From a bacterium (GTDB lineage: Bacteria; Desulfobacterota; Binatia; HRBIN30; CADEER01): a DNA stretch of 64,000 nucleotides. This document shows, piece after piece, positions 7,683 to 16,248 of the stretch. The DNA lies in the NCBI GenBank assembly GCA_019637795.1, contig JAHBUY010000001.1, positions 579,001 through 643,000 on the forward strand, written 5' to 3'. The position numbers and the translations under genes were made by a program. The notes under the pieces are model-generated. The model ran no database searches and was not told the DNA's origin. It saw only the letters and a list, made by a program, of their open reading frames with translations. Numbering within the stretch: the first letter of the stretch is position 1; every line of letters starts with the position of its first letter.

Positions 7683-9289
7683 TCGCGGATCCGTTGCCGC
7701 AGCCACGCGCGCGTGACGCGATGCGCCTCGGCGAGCGCCAGCGCGTGCGCCAGCCCGTCCGCCGGCCGGCGTTCGAGCCGATAGGTGCGTACGGCGGGAT
7801 CATCGGGTTCGACGCCGCCGACGATGCTGACCGTCTTCTCGTCGAAGGTCGCCAGCTCGTCCAGGAAGGTCACGCAGACGGCCAGGAGGTCGAGCCGCGA
7901 GAGGTGCCCGAGGATGCGACGGCCGAGCGCGAGGGCGTCGCGCAACGTCGTCGAGGTGAAGATCTCGTTGATGACGACGATGCTCCGTTCCGTCGCGGCG
8001 GCGAGGATGTCGCGCATGCGGACGAGGTCGTCCTCCAACTTGCCGCGTCGCGTGGCGAGGTCCTCCTCGCGCTCGAAGTGCGTGAAGACCCGGTCGCACA
8101 GGAGCAGGCGGGCCTCGCGACCGGGAACGGGACAGCCCAACGCCGCGAGATAGTGCATCTGGCCGAAGGTGCGGGCGAACGTCGTCTTGCCGCCCTGGTT
8201 GGGACCCGTGACCACCATGATGCGCTCCGGCCCATGCAGGGCGAAGTCGTTGCAGACGACCGCGCGCCGCTCGCCGATCAGCTTGCGGGCGAGCGCCAGG
8301 TCGAAGCCCTGCCGGCTGCAGACCGCCTTGTCGTCGGCGGAGACCTGGGGATAGCAGAACACCAGCCCGGCGCGGCGCACCTCCGCCATGTGCTCGAGAT
8401 AGGCGACGTAGAACTGGATCTCGCGATCGAGCCAGGCGATGGTGGGTGCGACGAAATCGGCGTGCGCGGTGCGGAAGCGCGCCAGCGCGGCGAACGGCTC
8501 CGGATGCAGGAGGGCGACGCGATCGAGGATCTCCGCTTCGACGTGGTTGAGCCCGCCGCGGTCGACAACCGCCACCCGGTAGTCCTTCGCCGGCTCGCGC
8601 CGGAAGGGTGCGAACGTCTCGGCCACGATGGCGCCGTAGTCGTCCTCGCCGGCGTATGGCTGGACGGTGACGCTGCCCGCCTCGATGCGCAGGCCGTAGC
8701 GGATCGCCGCCAGCGCCGCCGTCAGGGATCGCGCCGCCAGCGCGCACTCCACGAACCGGCTCGACGCGACGTACGCGGTCAGGTGCGCGCGCACGCGGCG
8801 CAGGGCGCGGGAGCGGAGTGGCAGCGCCCGCAGATCCGCCAGCAACGCCTCCACCGCGCCGCAGTAGGCGACCGCGGCGTCGAGGAACCAGCGCTGCTGC
8901 TCGCGCGCGTACGACCGCTCGGTCGACGCGCCGAGGTGGGCGCGCATGCGCCGCATCCCGGCGGCGAACGCCTGCACCGCGGGCATGGCGCCGCCCTCGT
9001 CGAGGTCGCGCATGACCTCCTGCCGGTAGCGCACGGCATCCGCGTCGGGGAGGAGGAGGTGAAAGAATGGGGCCAGGTCGTAGGCGTCGCGCCCGGCGAC
9101 GATGGCGCCGACGATCTGGTCGAGGTTCAGATCGGGAAAGCAGGCCGGCTGGGCCGCGCCCTCCGCCTCGGCGCGCAGCGCCGGGGTCGGAAAGAGGACG
9201 CTGCAGAACGCCTCGCCCCCCTCCGGCGCGATGGCCCCCGTGGCATCCTCGGCGATCGGATCGACCGCGGTCGTCGACGCGCGCTCCAT
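7679..9289 (-). CDS. MutS-like P-loop ATPase, copy 1
   Basis: This 536-aa protein is a paralogue of the next gene. The ATPase motifs are GPNQGGKTTF at about residue 358 and SIVVINEIF at about 437, with a downstream VCVTFLDELA that matches the MutS 'THY/FHEL' region. It also lacks the DNA mismatch-binding domain. The start ATG at 9289 overlaps the stop of the HEAT-repeat gene (TGATG), and its stop overlaps the next start (ATGA), so the three genes are coupled. Two adjacent, diverged copies suggest a heterodimer, as in eukaryotic MutS pairs; this is inference. MutS-like genes have been noted among fluoride-riboswitch neighbours, as far as I recall. Confidence 0.8.
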   Translation of the reverse strand: MERASTTAVDPIAEDATGAIAPEGGEAFCSVLFPTPALRAEAEGAAQPACFPDLNLDQIVGAIVAGRDAYDLAPFFHLLLPDADAVRYRQEVMRDLDEGGAMPAVQAFAAGMRRMRAHLGASTERSYAREQQRWFLDAAVAYCGAVEALLADLRALPLRSRALRRVRAHLTAYVASSRFVECALAARSLTAALAAIRYGLRIEAGSVTVQPYAGEDDYGAIVAETFAPFRREPAKDYRVAVVDRGGLNHVEAEILDRVALLHPEPFAALARFRTAHADFVAPTIAWLDREIQFYVAYLEHMAEVRRAGLVFCYPQVSADDKAVCSRQGFDLALARKLIGERRAVVCNDFALHGPERIMVVTGPNQGGKTTFARTFGQMHYLAALGCPVPGREARLLLCDRVFTHFEREEDLATRRGKLEDDLVRMRDILAAATERSIVVINEIFTSTTLRDALALGRRILGHLSRLDLLAVCVTFLDELATFDEKTVSIVGGVEPDDPAVRTYRLERRPADGLAHALALAEAHRVTRAWLRQRIRE

Positions 9290-9819
9290 CAGGTCGACCC
9301 TCCGCGAAGGCGGTCGGCGGGCGGGGGCGGCTCCGCGGGCGCCTCGCGCCGCGGCTGTCCGTCCAGGCGCATCGCGGCGGCGGCGCGCCGCACCGCCGGG
9401 CTGGGATCGGACGCCGCCTGCGCGATCGCCTGCTCCGCGGCCGCGCCGCCGATGGTCGCCACGGCGCGCAGCGCCGCCAGGCGCACCAGGAACGCCGGAT
9501 GGCGGAGCGCCTCGATCACCAACGCCGCGGCGTCCGGTCCGCCGATGCGCGCCAGCGCCGCGACGATGTCGCTGGCCAGGAATGGATCGTCGGTCGCCCG
9601 CAGGTGGGCGCCGAGCGCGGCCACCGCCGCCCCGGCGCGGCGCTCGCCGAGTATGCGCGCCGCCCGCCGCTGCGTCGTCGCCTCCGGGTGGCGCAGCGCC
9701 GCGATCAGCTTGTCGGTGAAGTCGCGGTGGTCGAGGGCGCGCAGATCGTGCGCGCAGTGCGGGCACTGCGTCGCCGTCGCCGCGACGGTCCGCCAGCACG
9801 CGGGGCAGAAATGGGTCAT
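9289..9819 (-). CDS. Zinc-ribbon and HEAT-repeat protein
   Basis: This 176-aa protein starts with a short zinc-ribbon (CPAC at residues 5-8 and CPHC at about 19-22), followed by about four HEAT/PBS-lyase-like helical repeats (such as ATTQRRAARILGERRAGAAV and HPAFLVRLAALRAVATIGG). HEAT repeats are scaffolds for protein contacts. The ATG at 9819 is the first start giving the ribbon. The stop overlaps the next MutS-like start by one base, so it probably acts with those ATPases. It is divergent from the plus-strand gene at 9937, so a promoter probably lies in the 117-bp gap. Confidence 0.75.
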   Translation of the reverse strand: MTHFCPACWRTVAATATQCPHCAHDLRALDHRDFTDKLIAALRHPEATTQRRAARILGERRAGAAVAALGAHLRATDDPFLASDIVAALARIGGPDAAALVIEALRHPAFLVRLAALRAVATIGGAAAEQAIAQAASDPSPAVRRAAAAMRLDGQPRREAPAEPPPPADRLRGGST

Positions 9820-9936
9820 CGGCGCACCTGGCGGCGGTCCGGTCGGTGGGCGCTGGCGCCTCGGACGCCACCGCGCGGCGCGTCTCGCCACGGCGCCGGC
9901 GGCGGAGTAAGAACGTGCGGAGGCAGAAGCAGGCGC

Positions 9937-10602
9937 ATGTCGGGAACGAGCGTCGAGGTGGTGGCGGCGGCCCTGCGGCGGCGCGGCTGCCCGATCTGCA
10001 ACGTCGTGCGCGGCATGGTGTTCGACGAGCTCAGCCGCCTGCAACGGCAGGCCGTCGTCGATCCCGCCACCCGCGCGGACATGGTGGCGCGCGGCGGATT
10101 CTGCGCGGCGCATCTCCGCGACCTCGAACACCTGGCCAGCCCGCTCACCATGGCGACGCTGCTGGCGCCGCTGCTGGAACGGGTGGCGGAGAGCGCCGGC
10201 GCGGTCGCGGCCGAGATCGCCGGCGGGGTCGACCTGCTGCGCCGCCACCCGGGGGAGATCGCCGACCAGCTCGGCGCGCCGCGCGCCTGCCCGGTCTGCG
10301 AGCGCGTCGTCGTCTGGGAGGACGCCGCGGTCGCGGACCTGCTCGCCATCGCCAGCGATCCCAGCGGCGGGGTGGCGTATCGCGGTAGCGATGGATTGTG
10401 CCTGACGCACCTGACCAACGCCGTGCGCGCCTGCGGCGATCCGGTGTTGGCGCAGCACCTGCTGGAGGTGGCCGCGGAGCAGACGCGCCGGCTGGCGTCC
10501 CAACTCGCGGCGCTGGTTCGCAAGCGCGGCGAGCGCGATCGCCGGCCGGGCGCGGAGGACGCCGCCCCGAGGGTCGCGGCGCAGAAACTCGGCGGCGGCT
10601 GA
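9937..10602 (+). CDS. DUF6062-like Cys/His-rich protein
   Basis: This 221-aa protein has two similar halves, each with a CxxC followed by a C-x2-H: CPIC (18-21) with GGFCAAHL (about 53-60), and CPVC (about 117) with GLCLTHL (about 152). The arrangement suggests two metal-binding sites. It resembles the DUF6062 family, whose function I do not know. It is the only plus-strand gene inside the fluoride region: divergent from the HEAT gene and only 6 bp from the stop of a convergent dynamin-like gene. A GGAGG-like stretch lies at 9919-9922, upstream of the ATG at 9937. Confidence 0.72.
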   Translation: MSGTSVEVVAAALRRRGCPICNVVRGMVFDELSRLQRQAVVDPATRADMVARGGFCAAHLRDLEHLASPLTMATLLAPLLERVAESAGAVAAEIAGGVDLLRRHPGEIADQLGAPRACPVCERVVVWEDAAVADLLAIASDPSGGVAYRGSDGLCLTHLTNAVRACGDPVLAQHLLEVAAEQTRRLASQLAALVRKRGERDRRPGAEDAAPRVAAQKLGGG

Positions 10603-10608
10603 GCGCGG

Positions 10609-12282
10609 TCAACCGGCATCGCTGTCCCGGTGCAGTTGGTCGTGCAGGACCGCGAGCTCGACGTCGATCGGACTCGCAGGGGCGGCCACGGTCGGCGCCG
10701 CGTCCGCGGCGCACGGGTCGAGCGCGGCGGCGAGCGACCGCCGCCAGGCGCTGGCCGCCTCCTCCAAGGTCCTGGCAAGGTCGCGGCCCAGCGCCGCGCG
10801 GCGCGCCGCCAACAGCGCCGGGACGTTGGCCGCGACCCATCGTTCGGCGCGACGGCGGAGGTGTCGCCGGCCCACCGCGCCGGGCAGCAGCAGGGTCCGG
10901 GCGAGGCCGATGGGCGGAATGTCCAGCGTCGGCGCCGCGAGGTCGAGGTGGGGAGCGGCAAGCGGCGGCAGGCCGCGGATCGACGCGGCTGCGTCGATCG
11001 CCTGCTGCCGCCACTGCGCCACCAACGCGGCGGCGGCAGCCTGCAGACACTCGTGCTCGCCGGCGTGCCAGCAGCTCAATGCCGACGCCAGCTCCTGACG
11101 GAGCGCGCCCTCGAAGGCGACCGCCCAGGCGCGAACCGAGCGAGCGCCGCTGCGCACCGGAAAACGGCGGATGCAGTCGCGGAGCCGCTGCTCGACCGCG
11201 GCCGTCGTCGGGCCGGCGCAGGTGCGCAGCAGCGTCCGCGCCGCCTCCGCGGCGCGCTCGCGCGTCTCCAACAGCTCGCGCAGCAGCACGAGACCGAGCT
11301 GCTGTCGCCCGTGCGCTCGTCGCTCCTCGTCCCACAGGGCGGTCAGCGGCGCCGAGCGCGCGCGCATCTGCTGCGTGGCGACGGCGCGCGCCGCGATCCC
11401 GGCCAGCCGGCGACGGGCCGCGGCCGTCACGATCGCCTGTCCCTCACCGCGCACCAGCTCCGCCAGCAGGGCCGCGAGCGCGGGCACGCCGCTCGCCTCC
11501 AGCGCCGCCCCGTCGCCAGCGCGCGCCGCGCGGCGCGCCGCGGCCGCTGAGACGGCCAGCACGGGAAGCGCGCCCTGGTGTCGCAGGCGGCACAGTTGCG
11601 CCCGGGTGAAGTCGATCACCGGACCGCGCTCATCGTCGGAGACCAGATCGATCTTGTTCTCGACGATGATCGTGCGGCGACCGGCGGCCAGCGCCTCGCG
11701 CACGAATTCCACCTCGCGGCGGCTTGCCGGCTGTTCGGCGCTGAGGACCACGATGAGCACGTGCGCCGCCGCCAGCGAGTCGCGCGCGATGGCGCCGACG
11801 TCGGCGAACGCGCTGCCGGTGCCCGGCGTGTCCACCAGGTCCACGCCGTGGCGCAACACCGCCGCCGGGGCCGCGACGGTCACCTCCGAGACCCGCCGCC
11901 GGTTGCCGGGATTGCCGCGCTCGGTCACGTAGTCCGCGAGCGCCGCCGGGTCGACGACCAGGCGACGGCCATCGCGCAGCGCGACCGTCACCGCCAACAC
12001 GTCGCCGTGGGTCAGGCGCGTGCCGACGGTCGTCAGCGGCAGGGCGCCGACCGGCAGGAGATCCTGCCCGACGAGGGCGTTGATCAGCGACGACTTGCCG
12101 CGTTTGAACTCGCCGACCACGGCCGCCACCAGCGTTGGGCGGCGCAGCCGCGCCACCTCCGCACGCGCCTCCGCGGCGAGCGCCGGAAGCCGCGCCCGCG
12201 CCAGCAGCCAGGCCAGACGCCCGCCCAGCTCGCGCACCGCGGCGTCAGATGGAGCGCAGGGCGTGGAGGCGGCGCGGCTCAT
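10609..12282 (-). CDS. Dynamin-like GTPase, short copy
   Basis: This 557-aa protein has a dynamin-type GTPase domain near its N-terminus: G1 GEFKRGKSSL (about residue 58), G2 Thr in PLTTVGTRL, G3 DTPGTG (about 150) and G4 NKID (about 210). The rest is long, helical and basic, as in bacterial dynamin-like proteins, which bind and reshape membranes. The start overlaps the upstream ATPase stop as ATGA. It is shorter than the 699-aa dynamin-like protein encoded in the same operon, so the pair could form a hetero-oligomer as known for some bacterial dynamin pairs. The large amount of Ala and Arg is typical of this genome. Confidence 0.85.
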   Translation of the reverse strand: MSRAASTPCAPSDAAVRELGGRLAWLLARARLPALAAEARAEVARLRRPTLVAAVVGEFKRGKSSLINALVGQDLLPVGALPLTTVGTRLTHGDVLAVTVALRDGRRLVVDPAALADYVTERGNPGNRRRVSEVTVAAPAAVLRHGVDLVDTPGTGSAFADVGAIARDSLAAAHVLIVVLSAEQPASRREVEFVREALAAGRRTIIVENKIDLVSDDERGPVIDFTRAQLCRLRHQGALPVLAVSAAAARRAARAGDGAALEASGVPALAALLAELVRGEGQAIVTAAARRRLAGIAARAVATQQMRARSAPLTALWDEERRAHGRQQLGLVLLRELLETRERAAEAARTLLRTCAGPTTAAVEQRLRDCIRRFPVRSGARSVRAWAVAFEGALRQELASALSCWHAGEHECLQAAAAALVAQWRQQAIDAAASIRGLPPLAAPHLDLAAPTLDIPPIGLARTLLLPGAVGRRHLRRRAERWVAANVPALLAARRAALGRDLARTLEEAASAWRRSLAAALDPCAADAAPTVAAPASPIDVELAVLHDQLHRDSDAG

Positions 12283-13109
12283 CCGTGCTCCGTCCGCGCC
12301 TCGCCGAGCCCGCGAATGCGCAAGTCGATCTCCAGCAGCCGCCACTGGATGGCGCCGTTGGCTCGGTAGCGCGCCTGGGCGGCGGCGTCGAGCAGCGTCT
12401 GCAGGCGGCCCGGATTTCCGGCCGATCGACGCACCGCCTCGCGCAATTCCGCCGGACGCCACGGCGCGCTCCCCGGCCGCGACAGGCGATCGCGCGCCAG
12501 GCGCGACATCGCCGCCGACGGCAACGGCGGCAGCGCCAGCGGCGCGCACCCCGACAGCAGCCAGCGGACGCGGCCGACCTGCTCCGCCGCGCGCGCCACG
12601 ATCACCACTGGGGCGCGTTCCATCCAGGTTTCGAGCAGACGCGCCACCGCCGGGTGCGGCGCCTCGACGTGGTCGAGCAGGAGACAGGCGCGCTGGCGTT
12701 CGAGACTTCGGTGCATGAGGCGCGAGAGGTCCGGCAGATGAGCGTGGGCGAGAAAGCGCCGCATCTGGGCGAGCGATCCGACCCGCGTCGGGCGCTCGAT
12801 GTACCGACTCTCCAGCACGCCGCGCTGGAGGAGCAGGTTGACCAGGACGTGGACGATGATCGCGCGCCGGCTCCGCCCCGCGGCCGCGTACAGCAGCGGC
12901 AGGGGAGCCGGCGGCGGCGCCGCGGGATCGCGGAGGATCTCGCGCAGCAGCGCCGTCTTGCCGATGCCGGCCGGCCCGCTGAGGAACACGCAGCGGCCGG
13001 CGCGCAGATGATCGCGCAGGGCGGCGACCTCGGCTTCGCGGCCGACCAGGGGCGGCGGGTGGGCAGCGCGGGCGAGCGACGCGGCGATGCGCAGCGGCGA
13101 GTCTGACAT
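12279..13109 (-). CDS. AAA/STAND-type P-loop ATPase
   Basis: This 276-aa protein has the Orc1/AAA_16-like layout: PPPLVGREAEVAALRDHL, Walker A GPAGIGKTAL at about residue 46, Walker B ACLLLDHVE at about 140, a sensor-1 region (PVVIVARAAE), and GNPGRLQTLL near the C-terminus. It is an ATP-dependent switch. It has no sensor or effector domain of its own, so the effector may be the dynamin-like protein translated from the overlapping next ORF (ATGA junction). It starts 6 bp after the crcB stop. Similar ATPases are found beside dynamin genes, but I recognise no specific named family. Confidence 0.72.
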   Translation of the reverse strand: MSDSPLRIAASLARAAHPPPLVGREAEVAALRDHLRAGRCVFLSGPAGIGKTALLREILRDPAAPPPAPLPLLYAAAGRSRRAIIVHVLVNLLLQRGVLESRYIERPTRVGSLAQMRRFLAHAHLPDLSRLMHRSLERQRACLLLDHVEAPHPAVARLLETWMERAPVVIVARAAEQVGRVRWLLSGCAPLALPPLPSAAMSRLARDRLSRPGSAPWRPAELREAVRRSAGNPGRLQTLLDAAAQARYRANGAIQWRLLEIDLRIRGLGEARTEHG

Positions 13110-13115
13110 GGCCGC

Positions 13116-13490
13116 TCACAGCAACCGGCCGACGACCGTGCCGCCCCAGACCGAGGCGAGGCAGGCGGCGAGCGTGACCCCCAGGTTCGCGAACCCGCCA
13201 GCGCCGCTGCCCTCGCGCAGCAGGGCCATCGTCTCGTAGCTGAACGTCGACATGGTCGTGAATCCCCCGCAGAAACCCGTCGCGAGCAGGATGCGCACTT
13301 CGGGACTGATCAGTCCGCGCTCGAGGGAGAGCGTCATCAGCAGGCCGATGACGAAGCTGCCGAGGACGTTCACGGTCAGCGTGCCGACCGGAAATTGACC
13401 GCCATTCACGGCTTGCGCCCAGCCCGCGACCCAGTATCGCGCCACCGATCCGACCAGGCCGCCGACGGCGACCAGCACCGTGCGGGTCAT
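13116..13490 (-). CDS. crcB: Fluoride channel CrcB/FluC
   Basis: This 124-aa membrane protein exports fluoride. Four transmembrane helices are visible. The family signature residues are in place: GGLVGSVARYW at the N-terminus, N41 in NVLGSFVIG, and the TM3 break GFCGGFTTMSTFSYE (about 72-86), which holds the Phe-box and central Na+ site. FluC channels act as dual-topology dimers, and only one copy is present here. The start ATG at 13490 gives the standard length. It is the fourth gene behind the fluoride riboswitch at 17534-17583, and its presence confirms the ligand assignment of that switch. Confidence 0.95.
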   Translation of the reverse strand: MTRTVLVAVGGLVGSVARYWVAGWAQAVNGGQFPVGTLTVNVLGSFVIGLLMTLSLERGLISPEVRILLATGFCGGFTTMSTFSYETMALLREGSGAGGFANLGVTLAACLASVWGGTVVGRLL

Positions 13491-13524
13491 GCTCGCACTC
13501 GTCTCATGGGCGCGGCTCCGGACC

Positions 13525-14136
13525 TCACTCCGGCTCGTCCAGATGCCAGGTGCTGTTGAGCAGGCGTACCGCCCACGTGTCGCCGTCGCGGCCGAGCTCG
13601 TTGAGCGTCGCCGTGTGCTGCACGATGCCGCGGTAGCTGCGCAGGGGGATGCCGAGCATGCGGCAGAAGAGGAGCTGCAGGATCGCATCGTGGCTGACGA
13701 TGGCGATGCAGCCCGCCGCCGATGCGGTGCGCTCGACGAGCCCCGCGAAGGCGCGGTCCTGGATGGTGCGCGGGTCGTCGGCTCCCGGCAACGGGACGTC
13801 CGGCCGCCGCAGCCAGTCGCGAAACCGCTGCCGTTCGGTGGCGGAGAACGTGTCCACGGTCCGCCCGGCCCAGGCGCCGTAATCGAGATCGGTGAAGCGG
13901 GGATCGACTTCGACCGCGATGCGCGACGCCGCGCCCACCGCCGCGGCCGTGGCGCGCGCCCGTGCCAGCGGGCTGGCGTAGATCGCGGTGAGGGCGTAGT
14001 CGTCGCGAACCCGCTGCGCCAGCCGCTCCGCCTCGCGCTCGCCCGCCGGCGACAGGGGCACGTCGATCTGGCCGCGCAGGGCCCCGCTGCGGTTCAGCTC
14101 GGTCTCACCGTGGCGCAGGAGGAGCACCGTCGTCAT
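13525..14136 (-). CDS. Histidine phosphatase (phosphoglycerate-mutase-like)
   Basis: This 203-aa protein has the catalytic LLRHGET (RHG at 8-10), the DVPLSPAGEREAERLA segment, SPLARARATA and the second active-site His in IVSHDAIL. It belongs to the RHG phosphatase clade that includes GpmB and alpha-ribazole phosphatase. The substrate cannot be told from the sequence. Fluoride inhibits enolase, which would raise phosphoglycerates, so a glycolytic role is a hypothesis. The ATG at 14136 overlaps the upstream dynamin-like stop (ATGA), and it lies 34 bp before crcB. Confidence 0.88.
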   Translation of the reverse strand: MTTVLLLRHGETELNRSGALRGQIDVPLSPAGEREAERLAQRVRDDYALTAIYASPLARARATAAAVGAASRIAVEVDPRFTDLDYGAWAGRTVDTFSATERQRFRDWLRRPDVPLPGADDPRTIQDRAFAGLVERTASAAGCIAIVSHDAILQLLFCRMLGIPLRSYRGIVQHTATLNELGRDGDTWAVRLLNSTWHLDEPE

Positions 14137-16232
14137 GCGATCTCCGTGGCGCGCCCAGGGGCGCGCGTGTCGTCGACGTCCGCGCCGTCATCCGGCGCGA
14201 GATCCGCCGCGCAGCGCTCGATGAGCGCCAGGTCTCGGCGGTCCGGGTCGTCCAGCGGCTCCCACCCCGGCTGGCCCGCTGGGCCGACACGACGCCCCTG
14301 CAGCGACCGCAGGGGATCCAGGTGCGCGGCGATCTGCCGGCGAAGACTCTCCAGGGTGCGCGCCGTCCACCCGTGCAGCTCGGCGGCGAGATGCGCCAGC
14401 GCGTCCGTGGCGGGCCGCTCCACCTGCGCGCGCAGCCGCCGAACGAGGTAGCGCTCGAGCGCGCGCCGGCTGGCGCCGGCCCAGAACGACGGCTTCACCG
14501 TCACGTCGTGGATGGCGGCCGGAAGCCGCAGCGCGGGGCGCGAGAGGAAGTCGAGCGCGAAGGCGTCGGGCGCCGGCGCCATTCCTGCGAGCGTTCCGGC
14601 GCGGCGCAGGCATTGCCCGAGCTCTTCGGTGAGGCGCGTCAAGGTTCCTTCGATCTCGTCACCGGTGGCGTCTGCTGCCGTCTCCAGCGCGGCGGTCGCC
14701 GCCGGACCGGCGACCGACCAGTCGCCGTCGGCTCGGATGTGGTCGGCGGCAACTCGCGCCGCCGCCGCGAAGGCCTGCGGCACGCTGCCGCGGAGCTCGT
14801 GGATGCCGTCGTCGCACCGCTTGCGCGCCTCGGCGAGCGCGCGCTCCGCGCGGGCTGCCGCGACCTCCAGCTCATCGAGCGCGGCCGGGGCGCGCCCGGC
14901 GCCGTTCGCGTCGCCGGCGGTGAGCGCCCGCACCGCGCCGACCAGCGTCGCGAAGCGCTGGCGCGACGACGCGGCGGCGCGGGCGCGGCCATCGACGCTC
15001 CGGGGAACGATCACCTCGCGAAACCACTGGTCGGCGAGCGCGGCCGCCGCGCCATGGGTGCTGACGGCGTGGACGGCGATGGGGTGACCGAGCGCGCCGG
15101 CGAGCCGCTCCTGCGCGTACCGCAGGGCGCGCGCCCGCTCGGACTCGGACAGCAGGTCGATCTTGGTGAGCACGACGCAGGCCGCGATCCCCGAGGCCTC
15201 CAGCAGGTGCAGGAGCTGCACATCGTCGCGCGTCGGCGGACCCGCGGCATCGATCAGCACGATCCCCAGGTCGGCGCGCGGCAGATATCGGTAGGCCGCA
15301 CGCGCGCCTTCCGTCGCCAGCGAGCCGATGCCCGGCGTGTCGACGAAGGCAACGCCGTCGCGGAGGCGAGCGGAGCGGACACGGACACACGCCGCGGCGA
15401 CGCCTTTGCGGTTCTCGGGGTTCTCCTCCTCGGACACGAATTCCCGCAAGCGAGTCAGCGGCACGCGCACGCGCTGACCGTCGCGAAGCTCGATGGTCGC
15501 ATCGTCCGCGCTGCCGCGCACCACACGCGTCGGCACGGCCGTCACCGGCGTGACGCCGACCGGCAGCGCGGTGGTCTCCAGCACGGTGTTGAGCAGGGAG
15601 GACTTGCCCGCGTTGACGCGACCGAAGACGCAGATCTCGAAGCACTGCCGCTCCACGCGCTCGACGAGGGCCTCGAGCGGCTCTCGCAGCGTCACCAACC
15701 CGCGGCGCCGGATCAGCCGTTCGAGGGCGCTCAGGGCGCGGGCGTCGACGACGCCCTGGTCGAGGTGCGCGATCCGCTGGCCGAGATCCTCCGCCGTCCG
15801 GCGCGCCACGACCTCCCGCAGCCGTTGCAGCAGCCGACACAGGTTCGTCCGCGTCTGCTCGACCAGCGCGGCGCTCTCGGCAGGCAGCGGGCCGTAGCCG
15901 CGCAGCGTCTCGACCCCGATCTCGCCGAGCTCGATCTCCGCCCCGAGCAGCGTGACCTCGACCGCCCGACTGGTGGGGATGACGCCATGGGCCGGGGCGA
16001 GGCCGAGGTCGGCGACCATCGCGCTCATTCGCGACCGGATCTCCCCGAGGTAGTCGTGCAGCAGGTGCACCTCGGCGGGCGCCAGATCCGCCACATAGGG
16101 GGAGAACGGCGCGCCAGCGGTGGCCGCCGACGCGATGGTGGCCACCGCCGCCAGGCGGTCGTCCAGGTGCGTGAGCCCGCTCATCAGCACGCGGCGGTGG
16201 TTGTCGTTCAGCTCGACGGCCCGGCGATCCAT
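14133..16232 (-). CDS. Dynamin-like GTPase, long copy
   Basis: This 699-aa protein has an N-terminal helical region of about 190 residues, then a GTPase domain: G1 GRVNAGKSSLL (about residue 204), G2 Thr in TPVTAVPTR, G3 DTPGIGS (about 300) and G4 TKIDLL (about 358). A long helical C-terminal half follows. The layout fits bacterial dynamin-like proteins that act on membranes. The start ATG at 16232 has a good GAGGGAG site 6 nt upstream; upstream in-frame starts at 16265 would overlap the cfa gene. Its stop overlaps the next start (ATGA). Confidence 0.87.
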   Translation of the reverse strand: MDRRAVELNDNHRRVLMSGLTHLDDRLAAVATIASAATAGAPFSPYVADLAPAEVHLLHDYLGEIRSRMSAMVADLGLAPAHGVIPTSRAVEVTLLGAEIELGEIGVETLRGYGPLPAESAALVEQTRTNLCRLLQRLREVVARRTAEDLGQRIAHLDQGVVDARALSALERLIRRRGLVTLREPLEALVERVERQCFEICVFGRVNAGKSSLLNTVLETTALPVGVTPVTAVPTRVVRGSADDATIELRDGQRVRVPLTRLREFVSEEENPENRKGVAAACVRVRSARLRDGVAFVDTPGIGSLATEGARAAYRYLPRADLGIVLIDAAGPPTRDDVQLLHLLEASGIAACVVLTKIDLLSESERARALRYAQERLAGALGHPIAVHAVSTHGAAAALADQWFREVIVPRSVDGRARAAASSRQRFATLVGAVRALTAGDANGAGRAPAALDELEVAAARAERALAEARKRCDDGIHELRGSVPQAFAAAARVAADHIRADGDWSVAGPAATAALETAADATGDEIEGTLTRLTEELGQCLRRAGTLAGMAPAPDAFALDFLSRPALRLPAAIHDVTVKPSFWAGASRRALERYLVRRLRAQVERPATDALAHLAAELHGWTARTLESLRRQIAAHLDPLRSLQGRRVGPAGQPGWEPLDDPDRRDLALIERCAADLAPDDGADVDDTRAPGRATEIA

Positions 16233-16248
16233 CGGACGCTCCCTCACG

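Noticed and set aside
9820..9936. Third fluoride riboswitch in the divergent gap before the HEAT gene
   Set aside because: The conserved GGCGATG and TGATG blocks are missing.
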